From JAYZBC01 sp036339375 (GTDB taxonomy: Bacteria; Pseudomonadota; Alphaproteobacteria; MPNO01; UBA2964), in NCBI GenBank assembly GCA_036339375.1, contig JAYZBC010000044.1:1-27669 (forward strand): a DNA stretch of 27,669 nucleotides, written 5' to 3'. Made by a program: the position numbers and the translations under genes. Below, one piece after another: positions 1 through 7,538 of this stretch (position 1 is the stretch's first letter; each line of letters starts with the position of its first letter). Under the pieces are notes generated by a model. It was given only the letters and a program-made list of their open reading frames with translations. It did not search any database and was not told where the DNA came from.

Positions 1-1055
1 TCAAACTAAAAGAAAAAATTTTGCCTTTGGAACAAAGAGAAGCTGAGTTAGCGGAACAAATTGATAAATTGCTTTCTGAAATTCCTAATATTCCTTCTCT
101 TGATGTCCCAATTGGAGATAATGAAAAATCGAATTTAGAAATAAAAAAATTTGGGGTTCCGCCGGTCTTTGATTTTCAAACTAAAGATCATGTTGATCTA
201 GGAGTTGGACTTGGCTTAATGAATTTTGAGCAGGCAGGAAAACTCTCAGGAGCTCGTTTTGTGGTTTTAAGAGGGGTCCTGGCAAAATTTGAAAGAGCAA
301 TTTCTTCTTTTATGCTCGACGTTCATACAAGAGAATTTGGATACATTGAAATTTCTCCACCTATCTTAGTTCGAAGGGAAGCAATGTATGGAACCGGGCA
401 ATTACCAAAATTTGCTGATGATTTATTTCAAACTACAAATGATTTTTGGTTAATTCCAACAGCAGAGGTTCCATTAACAAATTTGCTAGCTAATGAAATT
501 ATCAACAAAAAAGAGTTGCCAATCCGAATGACGGCATTAACCCCCTGTTTCCGATCAGAGGCAGGAGCTGCCGGCAAAGATACCAGGGGAATGCTACGGC
601 AACATCAATTTAACAAAGTAGAACTGGTTAGTATTTGTCATCCCGATGAATCAGAAAAAGAACATGAAAGGATGACAAATTCGGCTGAAGAAATTCTTAG
701 AAAACTGGAATTGCCATATCGAATTGTCATTTTATGTACCGGTGATCTCGGTTTTTCTTCGAATAAAACATTTGACATTGAAGTGTGGCTACCTGGACAA
801 AAGAAATATCGTGAAATTTCTTCTTGTTCTAATTGTGGAGAATTCCAAGCAAGAAGAATGTTAACGCGTTTCCAATCCGTTGAAGAAAAAGGGACAAACT
901 TTGTTCATACTTTGAACGGATCCGGGTTGGCTGTAGGACGATGCCTAATCGCCATTATTGAAAATTATCAAAATGAAGATGGGAGTATTACAATTCCTGA
1001 AGTTTTGCGGCCTTATATGGATGGGTTGGATAAAATAAAACCACTTAATTTTTAA
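1..1055 (+). CDS. serS: Seryl-tRNA synthetase, 5' end cut off by the window
   Basis: Charges tRNA-Ser with serine in the cytoplasm. The frame is open from the first bases, so the start lies outside the window; about 350 residues remain of a protein usually near 420-430, and most of the N-terminal coiled-coil tRNA-binding arm is missing. Class II synthetase motifs are visible: the serine-binding TAEVPLT, motif 2 around CFRSEAGAAGKDTRG followed by RQHQFNKVEL, and motif 3 at LNGSGLAVGR near the C-terminus. An apparent TTG start at 21 is only an internal leucine codon. The stop TAA is followed with no spacing by the ATG of pcm, so the two are probably co-transcribed and translationally coupled. 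Identification is secure. Confidence 0.97.
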   Translation, partial: KLKEKILPLEQREAELAEQIDKLLSEIPNIPSLDVPIGDNEKSNLEIKKFGVPPVFDFQTKDHVDLGVGLGLMNFEQAGKLSGARFVVLRGVLAKFERAISSFMLDVHTREFGYIEISPPILVRREAMYGTGQLPKFADDLFQTTNDFWLIPTAEVPLTNLLANEIINKKELPIRMTALTPCFRSEAGAAGKDTRGMLRQHQFNKVELVSICHPDESEKEHERMTNSAEEILRKLELPYRIVILCTGDLGFSSNKTFDIEVWLPGQKKYREISSCSNCGEFQARRMLTRFQSVEEKGTNFVHTLNGSGLAVGRCLIAIIENYQNEDGSITIPEVLRPYMDGLDKIKPLNF

Positions 1056-1706
1056 ATGTATGAAACACGAAAAATTCGTTTAATCATGGAGTTACGACAA
1101 CATGGTATTACCGATCAAGCCGTTTTGTCTGCTATAGAACGGGTACCCCGTGACGCCTTTATTCCGGAATCTTTTCGTGATCAAGCTTATGAAAATACAG
1201 CACTACCTATTGGAAATGGACAAACAATCAGTCAGCCCGCAGTAGTCGGATTTATGACACAAAGTTTAGAATTGAATTCTAGAATGAAAATTCTTGAAAT
1301 CGGAACTGGGTGCGGCTACCAAGCAGCGGTTCTAGCACGTTTGTGCAGACGTGTTTATTCAATTGAGAGATTTCTTGAATTAACAAGAGAAGCCAATGCC
1401 CGTTTTCAAAACCTAAGAATACATAATGTCACGACGAAATGGGGTGATGGATATAAGGGGTGGCCTGAACAGGGGTTATTTGATCGAATTATATTGACTG
1501 CAGCAACCTCGGAAGTGCCTTCCGATTTATTTGATCAAATGGCACAAAATTCAATTTTGATTGCCCCAATTATAAATACTAATGGGGAACAAACTTTAGT
1601 GAAATATTTTAGGAAGAATGGGGGTAACTGGAATTCCAAAAAGCTTTGGGACGTTCGGTTTGTTCCTCTGGTGCAAGGAAAAATCAGCAATGGCGAAATT
1701 CAATGA
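1056..1706 (+). CDS. pcm: Protein-L-isoaspartate O-methyltransferase
   Basis: Methylates L-isoaspartyl residues in damaged proteins using S-adenosylmethionine, starting their repair. The protein has 216 residues, normal for the bacterial family. SAM-binding motif I is LEIGTGCGYQ (about residues 80-89), preceded by the family signature GNGQTISQP (about 53-61). The ATG directly abuts the serS stop and has no Shine-Dalgarno sequence, which suggests coupling. A second ATG ten codons in is possible, but the leader residues RKIRLIMELR match the usual alphaproteobacterial N-terminus. In many relatives surE sits between serS and pcm; it is absent here. Identification is secure. Confidence 0.95.
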   Translation: MYETRKIRLIMELRQHGITDQAVLSAIERVPRDAFIPESFRDQAYENTALPIGNGQTISQPAVVGFMTQSLELNSRMKILEIGTGCGYQAAVLARLCRRVYSIERFLELTREANARFQNLRIHNVTTKWGDGYKGWPEQGLFDRIILTAATSEVPSDLFDQMAQNSILIAPIINTNGEQTLVKYFRKNGGNWNSKKLWDVRFVPLVQGKISNGEIQ

Positions 1707-1742
1707 AAATATGGGATAAATATTAAAAATCAGCTTTTTTAA

Positions 1743-2810
1743 ATGTATTTAATAAAATTTTTCAAACTATTTTGGTTGTTTCTTCTGCTATTTCCAATTT
1801 CTTGTGCGCGGACAGATTTAGACCCTATGGTTTTTAAGGGTTCAAAAATAATAAAACAAAAAACCTTAAAAATTTCAAAAATTTCTTTAGAGTCCTCTTT
1901 TTTACGAAAAATTTTGATAAAAAAAGGAGATACACTATTTGCTATCTCTAGAAAAAATGGGGTTTCCTTAAGAAAACTAATTGAATTAAACAGGTTAAAA
2001 GCTCCTTATTTAATAAAAAAAGGAGAATTTTTAAAAATACCGGGTGTTCATTTCCATATAGCTCAAATGAATGAAACAATTTATGGCATTGCCAGGGCTC
2101 ATGGGGTCAATATGAGGTCTCTTGTCAAAATTAATAAGGTGAAACCTCCTTATAAAATAAAACGTGGTGATAGGCTTCAAATCCCCTACTCAGAAGCCGT
2201 TAACAATAATTCTTCAACAAGAAGTAATAAATTAAAGAAGAAAATAAAACGTAATAAAGTAGAATTTAAGGAAAATTTTACCTTTCGAAAAAATTATACG
2301 AAAAAAGATCTAAAAGCTCCTTCCCAAAAAATTTTACTTCCATCTTCAACCCCATCGCTTTCCAAAAATTATAATCCAAAGTTTTTGTGGCCAGTAAAAG
2401 GTAAAGTCTTAATTTCGTTCGGTCCCCGTAAAAATGGATTTTTTAACGATGGAATAAACATCGCTGCAAAGCATGGGACTGTTGTGCGTGCAACCGGTAA
2501 AGGAACGGTGGCTTATGTTGGAAATCAACTCCAAGGTTTTGGTAATTTGGTATTAATCAGACACTCTGGAGGCTGGATGTCCGCATATGCACATAGTTCT
2601 ATAGTTTTCGTAAGTCGTGGTAGTTCCGTCCAACGTGGTCAAATGATAGCTAAAGTAGGGCAGACAGGTAACGTTGGACGACCTCAACTTCATTTCGAAC
2701 TACGGAGGGGTGATAGGGCAGTAGATCCAAGAAAATTTTTAAATCAGCATTCAAATTTAAGTATCAATAATTTACTTGCTTTCCAAGTTGCCCTGCCAGA
2801 TCCTGTATAA
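1743..2810 (+). CDS. nlpD: NlpD/DipM-like lipoprotein: two LysM domains plus degenerate LytM (M23) domain
   Basis: Probably an outer-membrane lipoprotein that activates cell-wall amidases at division. Residues 1-20 form a hydrophobic signal ending PIS before Cys21, a plausible though imperfect lipobox. LysM repeats lie at about 57-100 and 103-148 and should bind peptidoglycan. A basic, low-complexity linker (about 150-212) leads to an M23 domain at about 215-332. Its first metal motif reads NDGIN where active enzymes have HxxxD (Asn235 and Asn239 replace His and Asp), and the HxH motif reads QLH (Gln315), so the domain should not be catalytic. NlpD, EnvC and DipM proteins are degenerate in the same way. 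No clear ribosome site precedes the ATG. The last 15 codons overlap the opposite-strand ATPase gene. The gene symbol is by analogy. Confidence 0.88.
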   Translation: MYLIKFFKLFWLFLLLFPISCARTDLDPMVFKGSKIIKQKTLKISKISLESSFLRKILIKKGDTLFAISRKNGVSLRKLIELNRLKAPYLIKKGEFLKIPGVHFHIAQMNETIYGIARAHGVNMRSLVKINKVKPPYKIKRGDRLQIPYSEAVNNNSSTRSNKLKKKIKRNKVEFKENFTFRKNYTKKDLKAPSQKILLPSSTPSLSKNYNPKFLWPVKGKVLISFGPRKNGFFNDGINIAAKHGTVVRATGKGTVAYVGNQLQGFGNLVLIRHSGGWMSAYAHSSIVFVSRGSSVQRGQMIAKVGQTGNVGRPQLHFELRRGDRAVDPRKFLNQHSNLSINNLLAFQVALPDPV

Positions 2811-3672
2811 ATTGCCAAGCTACACGTCCTGAACGTGCACCCCGTGCCATAGACCATTCTAAAGCCTTTTTCCGCAAATGTTCTGAATTCATCTGAATTT
2901 CAAAAAATTCTGCATATCCTTCAACCATCTCAAAGAAAATTTCCTGGGTACAATTGTGAAAACCCAGCCATAATCCAAATCGGTCAGAAAGGGAGACTTT
3001 TTCGTCGACTGATTCCGAGGGTGATATAGCAGTTTCTTGTTCATTTTCAATCATCTCACGGGGCATTAAATGTCGCCTGTTGGATGTTGCGTAAAATAAC
3101 ACATTTTTGGGTCTTCCTTCTATTCCACCTTCCAAAACTGCTTTAAGGGATTTATAGGTATGATCATGGATATCAAATGATAAATCATCACAAAATATTA
3201 TGAATTGAAAATGGTTTGCTTCACGTAAAATTTTTAATAAACGTGTGATTGACGATATGTCCTCTCTATGAATTTCAACTAGGACGAGCCCCTTATTTTC
3301 TTTAGAAACAGTATCGTGAATAGCTTTGATTAGTGAACTTTTACCCATACCCCGAGCGCCCCAAAGGAGAGCATTATTCGCGGGGAGGTTACTTGCAAAC
3401 CGTTGAGTGTTACTAAGTAAAATATCACGAGACTGATTAATACCTTTTAAGAGTTCTATATTTACAGAATTAACATGTTTTATAGGAATTAGACCCTGAT
3501 TTTCAACGGACCACAGAAATGCGTTGTTTTTAGAAAAATCCGGTACTTCGAAGTCTGAAGGTTTTATTCGTTCAAGTACTTCTGCTATTCGATTTAATAT
3601 TGGTACCAAGACCGAATAAGACATCGTTCCATTTCTTATTGATTGTGTTATTAAGTGGTCGGACGGTAACAT
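2764..3672 (-). CDS. DUF815-family AAA ATPase
   Basis: A 302-residue P-loop ATPase of the family annotated DUF815 or 'ATP-binding protein', often found beside yajC-secDF in alphaproteobacteria; its cellular role is not established. Walker A is GARGMGKSS (105-113), Walker B is FIIFCDDL (157-164), and a sensor-like stretch FYATSNRRH follows. The C-terminal part (about 225-300) resembles the small helical AAA lid. ATG at 3672 has no strong ribosome site; an internal ATG 16 codons downstream (MSYSVLVP) is a possible alternative. The gene is convergent with the NlpD-like gene, overlapping it by 47 bases, and divergent from yajC. Family call is good, function unknown. Confidence 0.85.
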   Translation of the reverse strand: MLPSDHLITQSIRNGTMSYSVLVPILNRIAEVLERIKPSDFEVPDFSKNNAFLWSVENQGLIPIKHVNSVNIELLKGINQSRDILLSNTQRFASNLPANNALLWGARGMGKSSLIKAIHDTVSKENKGLVLVEIHREDISSITRLLKILREANHFQFIIFCDDLSFDIHDHTYKSLKAVLEGGIEGRPKNVLFYATSNRRHLMPREMIENEQETAISPSESVDEKVSLSDRFGLWLGFHNCTQEIFFEMVEGYAEFFEIQMNSEHLRKKALEWSMARGARSGRVAWQFIQDLAGQLGKQVNY

Positions 3673-3734
3673 ACGAAAGATTCAGGTCAATCCTATCTTT
3701 GTTTAATTTTTTTTAAAGATAGTACTCAATGGAT

Positions 3735-3762
3735 TTGCAAGCTTCACGCTGGGTTGTATAGT
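3735..3762 (+). promoter_or_regulatory. Candidate sigma70 promoter for yajC-secD-secF
   Basis: TTGCAA (3735-3740) and TATAGT (3757-3762) are separated by 16 bases, a reasonable match to -35 and -10 boxes. Transcription would start near 3769, leaving a short leader that includes the AAAGGAG ribosome site at about 3786-3792 before yajC. Found by eye only; no start-site data. Confidence 0.35.
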
Positions 3763-3797
3763 CCGGCAACTTACGATCCGGAAAAAAGGAGAATTTT

Positions 3798-4151
3798 ATG
3801 TTAATTTCACCAGCCTTCGCACAGGGCGTAGGCGGCGGTTTTGGAGGTATGGAATCACTCTTGCCGTTAGTTTTAATTTTTGTTGTATTTTACTTTTTGT
3901 TAATTAGACCCCAGCAAAAAAAACAAAAACAACATCGAGCGTTGTTAGAAAGCCTCCGTAGGGGAGACAAGGTTGTCACTTCGGGCGGTATTATTGGAAC
4001 AATTACTAAAGCCAGTGAGACTGAACTAACTCTTGAAATTGCAGATGGCGTCAAGGTAAGAGCGATGCGAAGTATGGTAAGTGATGTTATGGCAAAAACT
4101 GAAGGGGCAGAGACACCCAAGAAAAAGGAAGAAAAAGAAAAAAAGAAATGA
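3798..4151 (+). CDS. yajC: Sec translocon accessory subunit YajC
   Basis: Small inner-membrane protein associated with SecDF in the accessory complex of the SecYEG translocon. The 117-residue product has the short N-terminal segment MLISPAFAQ typical of alphaproteobacterial YajC, one transmembrane helix at about 20-37, then the conserved LIRPQQKKQK and the GDKVVTSGGIIGTI signature. The tail is unusually rich in lysine and glutamate (from about 103). A strong ribosome site, AAAGGAG, lies 6-7 bases before the ATG. First gene of yajC-secD-secF; a 56-base gap separates it from secD. Confidence 0.96.
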   Translation: MLISPAFAQGVGGGFGGMESLLPLVLIFVVFYFLLIRPQQKKQKQHRALLESLRRGDKVVTSGGIIGTITKASETELTLEIADGVKVRAMRSMVSDVMAKTEGAETPKKKEEKEKKK

Positions 4152-4207
4152 GCATTTTTTTCGAAACAAAGTTATAAGTTGAAAGATAAGGGTAAATAGG
4201 TTCCCTG

Positions 4208-5776
4208 ATGGTTAGTTTTTCTAAGTGGAAAGTTATTTTAGTATTCTGTGTCTGCGCTTTCGGTCTAGCGTATTCTGCTCCTAATCTTGTTTCTCAAAAA
4301 ATTTTGGCAACGTTGCCTAATTGGCTTCCTAATAAACAAATCAATCTGGGTTTAGATTTAAGAGGTGGTGCCCATTTGCTTATTGAGGCCAAAATTTCTG
4401 ATGCTATTCGAGAAGGACTAGAAGCTGTTTTACAAAGCGTACGAATTTCTCTTCGAAAAGCTCGAATAGGTTATCAAAGTCTAAGGCTAATCGAAAATGG
4501 TGTAACGGTATTAATCAGGAATGAAAAAGAAATTACTAAAGCCAAAAATGCAATAAAAAAAATTGGACAAGGAATGGTTGTTGAGGTGGAAGGGCAACAA
4601 GTTAGAATCAAGTATACCGAAGAACTCCTTCGAGACAGGAGAAGAGCAATTTTGGAACAAGCCGTAACAATTTTAAATGTAAGAGTGAACGCTTTGGGAC
4701 TTACAGAACCTAGTATTCAAAGACAAGGTACAAACAGAATTTTGGTTCAAGCTCCTGGTGGTGATCCAGAAAAACTAAAAAAGATTATTGGCAAAACAGC
4801 AAAAATGACTTTTCATTTAGTAGATCCAGAATTTACCACCCTAAACCCGAAACTTCGTCCAAGACCAGGTGTAATGATCCTTAGGGGAAGGGATGATTTT
4901 GATAATGCAGGTCGACCAATTTTTTACTTGGTAAAAAAGCGGATTGAAGTTAGTGGAGAAAATTTAGTTGATTCACAGCCTACAGTTGAAGAGGGAAGAC
5001 CGGTTGTTAGTTTTCGTTTTGACCCTGTTGGCGCGAGACGTTTTGCAAATACCACAAAAAGAAACGTTGGGAAGCCCTTTGCAATTGTCTTAGATAAAGA
5101 AGTTATTAGCGCTCCTGTTATCCGAGAATCTATTCTAGGGGGTAGTGGCATAATTAGTGGTAACTTTACTACGGAATCAGCAAGTGACCTTGCACTATTG
5201 TTAAGAAGTGGGGCTTTACCGGTTCCGTTAACAATTATTGAAGAGCGATCAGTTGGACCAAGTCTTGGGGCAGACTCGATCCAAGCAGGAAAAATTGCAT
5301 GTATTTTTGGCTTGATTGCAGTCGCCGTTTTCATGGTTCTTGCTTATGGTAGATTTGGAATTATGGCGGATGTTGCCCTAGCTCTTAACCTTATTCTCTT
5401 AGCCGCTGCCCTTTCCTTATTGCAAGCAACACTTACTTTGCCTGGTATCGCGGGCATAGTTTTAACTATAGGGATGGCTGTAGATGCAAATGTTCTAGTT
5501 TTTGAAAGAATTAGAGAAGAACAATTAAGAGGACGCACACCAATTTCCGCTGTTGATGCAGGCTATTCACGTGCTTTAACAACAATTATAGATGCAAATT
5601 TAACGACTTTTATAGCTGCCGTACTCTTGTATATGTTTGGTTCTGGTCCTGTCAGAGGGTTTGCAGTTACTTTAGCGATTGGGCTTTGTAGCTCTATGTT
5701 TTCAGCACTTATGGTTACTCGTCTTATGGTATTGACGTGGCTACGTCAAAAACGCCCACAACGTTTACCTCTGTGA
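4208..5776 (+). CDS. secD: Protein translocase subunit SecD
   Basis: Inner-membrane RND-type subunit that, with SecF, uses the proton gradient to assist late steps of Sec export. The 522 residues fit the alphaproteobacterial length. An N-terminal membrane segment (about 8-27) is followed by the D1 motif GLDLRGGAH, a large periplasmic region (about 50-350) and five C-terminal transmembrane helices. The D4 motif GMAVDANVLVFERIREE is intact and carries the conserved aspartate of proton transport. The ribosome site is weak. Nineteen bases separate its stop from secF, so they form one operon with yajC. Confidence 0.97.
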   Translation: MVSFSKWKVILVFCVCAFGLAYSAPNLVSQKILATLPNWLPNKQINLGLDLRGGAHLLIEAKISDAIREGLEAVLQSVRISLRKARIGYQSLRLIENGVTVLIRNEKEITKAKNAIKKIGQGMVVEVEGQQVRIKYTEELLRDRRRAILEQAVTILNVRVNALGLTEPSIQRQGTNRILVQAPGGDPEKLKKIIGKTAKMTFHLVDPEFTTLNPKLRPRPGVMILRGRDDFDNAGRPIFYLVKKRIEVSGENLVDSQPTVEEGRPVVSFRFDPVGARRFANTTKRNVGKPFAIVLDKEVISAPVIRESILGGSGIISGNFTTESASDLALLLRSGALPVPLTIIEERSVGPSLGADSIQAGKIACIFGLIAVAVFMVLAYGRFGIMADVALALNLILLAAALSLLQATLTLPGIAGIVLTIGMAVDANVLVFERIREEQLRGRTPISAVDAGYSRALTTIIDANLTTFIAAVLLYMFGSGPVRGFAVTLAIGLCSSMFSALMVTRLMVLTWLRQKRPQRLPL

Positions 5777-5795
5777 GTTCTGGATAAAGAAAAAA

Positions 5796-6719
5796 ATGAA
5801 ATTAATTAATTTTATCCCATTAGATACAAATATTAAATTTTTGCGTTTCTGGCGATTAGCCATTTATGGCTCCTTGTTCTTTTGTTTGGTTTCTATAGGT
5901 TTTTTTCTGTTAAAAGGATTAAACTACGGTATTGATTTTAAAGGAGGAATATTGCTGGAAATTCGGATGAATCAAGCAGTAGATTTGTCTATCTTGCGTG
6001 CAAACTTGAAAACTTTAGATTTAGGAGAAATTGAACTTCAAGAATTTGGAAAAAATACCGATGTTTTAATTCGTATAGAAAAACAACCTGGCGGCGCAAA
6101 ACAGCAAATGCTTGCTGTAACAAAAGTTAAAGAAGCTTTGGGGCCTGGAATTGATTACCGTCGGACCGAATTTGTAGGGCCTAAGGTTTCTGGTGAGTTG
6201 GTTGAGGCTGGGATAACAGCGGTAATTCTAGCATTAGTTGCCATGTTAATGTATATTTGGTTTAGATTTGAATGGCAATTCGGTGTTGGGGCGGTTGTTG
6301 CACTCGGACACGATGTGCTGTTAACGGTAGGAGTTTTTTCTTTAGTCGGGCTTGAGTTTAATCTTTCAACGGTAGCAGCAATTTTAACAATCGCTGGTTA
6401 TTCTATCAACGATACGGTAGTTGTTTATGATCGTGTTCGGGAAAACCTTAGAAAATACAAAGTTCGGCCGCTTGAGGATATCCTTAACATGAGTCTCAAT
6501 AACACGCTGTCAAGAACAATTCTTACGAGTGTAACCACACTCATTGCTCTTTTTATTTTGTTCTTTTTTGGAGGCGAAGTTATAAAAGGATTTAGTTTTG
6601 CAATGATTTGGGGAGTTTTAGTTGGAACATATTCCTCAATTTTTGTCGCCACACCATTATTAATGAGCATGAATCTTCGTGCATCGGCGGTTGCTTTACC
6701 TGAAGAGGAAATTAATTAA
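5796..6719 (+). CDS. secF: Protein translocase subunit SecF
   Basis: Partner of SecD in the inner membrane. The 307-residue product has an N-terminal helix (about 20-40), the YGIDFKGG motif, a periplasmic domain (about 45-135), and five further membrane helices. The conserved TIAGYSINDTVVVYDRVREN region supplies the aspartate of the second RND half. Length is normal for SecF. It is the last gene of the operon; a strong hairpin terminator follows about 95 bases downstream, shared with the convergent gene. In relatives the next gene is often a small Mth938-type protein, which is missing here. Confidence 0.97.
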   Translation: MKLINFIPLDTNIKFLRFWRLAIYGSLFFCLVSIGFFLLKGLNYGIDFKGGILLEIRMNQAVDLSILRANLKTLDLGEIELQEFGKNTDVLIRIEKQPGGAKQQMLAVTKVKEALGPGIDYRRTEFVGPKVSGELVEAGITAVILALVAMLMYIWFRFEWQFGVGAVVALGHDVLLTVGVFSLVGLEFNLSTVAAILTIAGYSINDTVVVYDRVRENLRKYKVRPLEDILNMSLNNTLSRTILTSVTTLIALFILFFFGGEVIKGFSFAMIWGVLVGTYSSIFVATPLLMSMNLRASAVALPEEEIN

Positions 6720-6812
6720 TTTAAAACATTTAATTTTCGGTAAAAAATTGGAACTGTAGAATGGGTTTGCTCAGCTGAGAAATTTGCAAATCAAAAGATA
6801 AACAAGATAAAA

Positions 6813-6840
6813 TAAACGGGAGGCCTTGGCCTCCCGTTTA
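6813..6840. terminator. Bidirectional hairpin terminator between secF and the PuuD-like gene
   Basis: A perfect 13-base inverted repeat: TAAACGGGAGGCC (6813-6825), a TT centre, and its complement (6828-6840). Read on the minus strand it is followed by TTTATCTTGTTTATCTTTT, giving a T-rich tail suited to Rho-independent termination of the reverse-strand gene that ends at 6849. On the plus strand the tail is less T-rich, but the stem could still stop secF transcripts. Confidence 0.8.
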
Positions 6841-6848
6841 TCGTATAA

Positions 6849-7454
6849 TTAAAAAATATTCTGAGCAGAAACCATTGCATACAGCATCGGTATTGATAGC
6901 ATTGTATTAGTTCGGGAAAACAGCATGGCAGTCCGTCCAGCGGGAGCTTTTGCCGAATCTTCTGCTTCAACCAAACCAAGTGCTATTTTCTGATTTGGCC
7001 AAATAACAAACCAAACGTTGAACCACATAATAGCTCCTAGCCACATGCCGATTCCAATCGCAGTATGCTTAGCAGCACCACTAACTAGGCCAATTGTAAT
7101 GGCATCCATTAAATAACCATTTAGCCAAGCAACGATTAGACCTGTAATTATGGTCGACATTGCTCCCCAACGAAACCAAAACAAAGCCTCTGGAGCGATA
7201 ACCTTGGTTACTGCCGGCTTTTGTTCATCCGGGATATTTCCCATATTGGGGATTTGAACAAAGTTGAAGTAATACAACAATCCAATCCACATTACTCCCG
7301 ATAACACATGCAACCAACGGAAAAAGAATGACCACCAGGCTTGATCGTTTGCAACTCCACTATTGTGCCATCCTAATATGACGATTGCGAGGACGACAGA
7401 GAGTACAACACCTGTAATAATAGTATTATTTAAACTTGTAAGGATTTTTGCCAT
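6849..7454 (-). CDS. Standalone PuuD-type (urate hydroxylase N-terminal) membrane protein
   Basis: A 201-residue integral membrane protein resembling the membrane domain of the urate hydroxylase PuuD (urate oxidase N-terminal family, DUF989). Hydrophobic segments lie at about 12-28, 44-66, 93-112, 129-152 and 183-199. Histidines at 30, 49 (RWLHVLSGVMWIG) and 130 (KHTAIGIGMW) and the segment FNVWFVIWPNQK are the recognisable features. Full PuuD proteins carry a C-terminal cytochrome c with CxxCH; none is present here, so electron transfer would need a separate partner and urate oxidation should not be assumed. AGGAA lies just before the ATG. It follows hpnE after 84 bases and ends at the hairpin terminator. 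Family call from memory of the pattern; function open. Confidence 0.75.
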   Translation of the reverse strand: MAKILTSLNNTIITGVVLSVVLAIVILGWHNSGVANDQAWWSFFFRWLHVLSGVMWIGLLYYFNFVQIPNMGNIPDEQKPAVTKVIAPEALFWFRWGAMSTIITGLIVAWLNGYLMDAITIGLVSGAAKHTAIGIGMWLGAIMWFNVWFVIWPNQKIALGLVEAEDSAKAPAGRTAMLFSRTNTMLSIPMLYAMVSAQNIF

Positions 7455-7538
7455 TTCCTAATAGCCCTTTTTTTTACTACAAACACACCATTAATTTAGC
7501 CTTTTTGAAGATTCAAGGCCATATTTTTATAGCATTAA

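Noticed and set aside
4924..5334. Reverse-strand open frame of 136 codons within secD
   Set aside because: Antisense shadow of secD without recognisable motifs.
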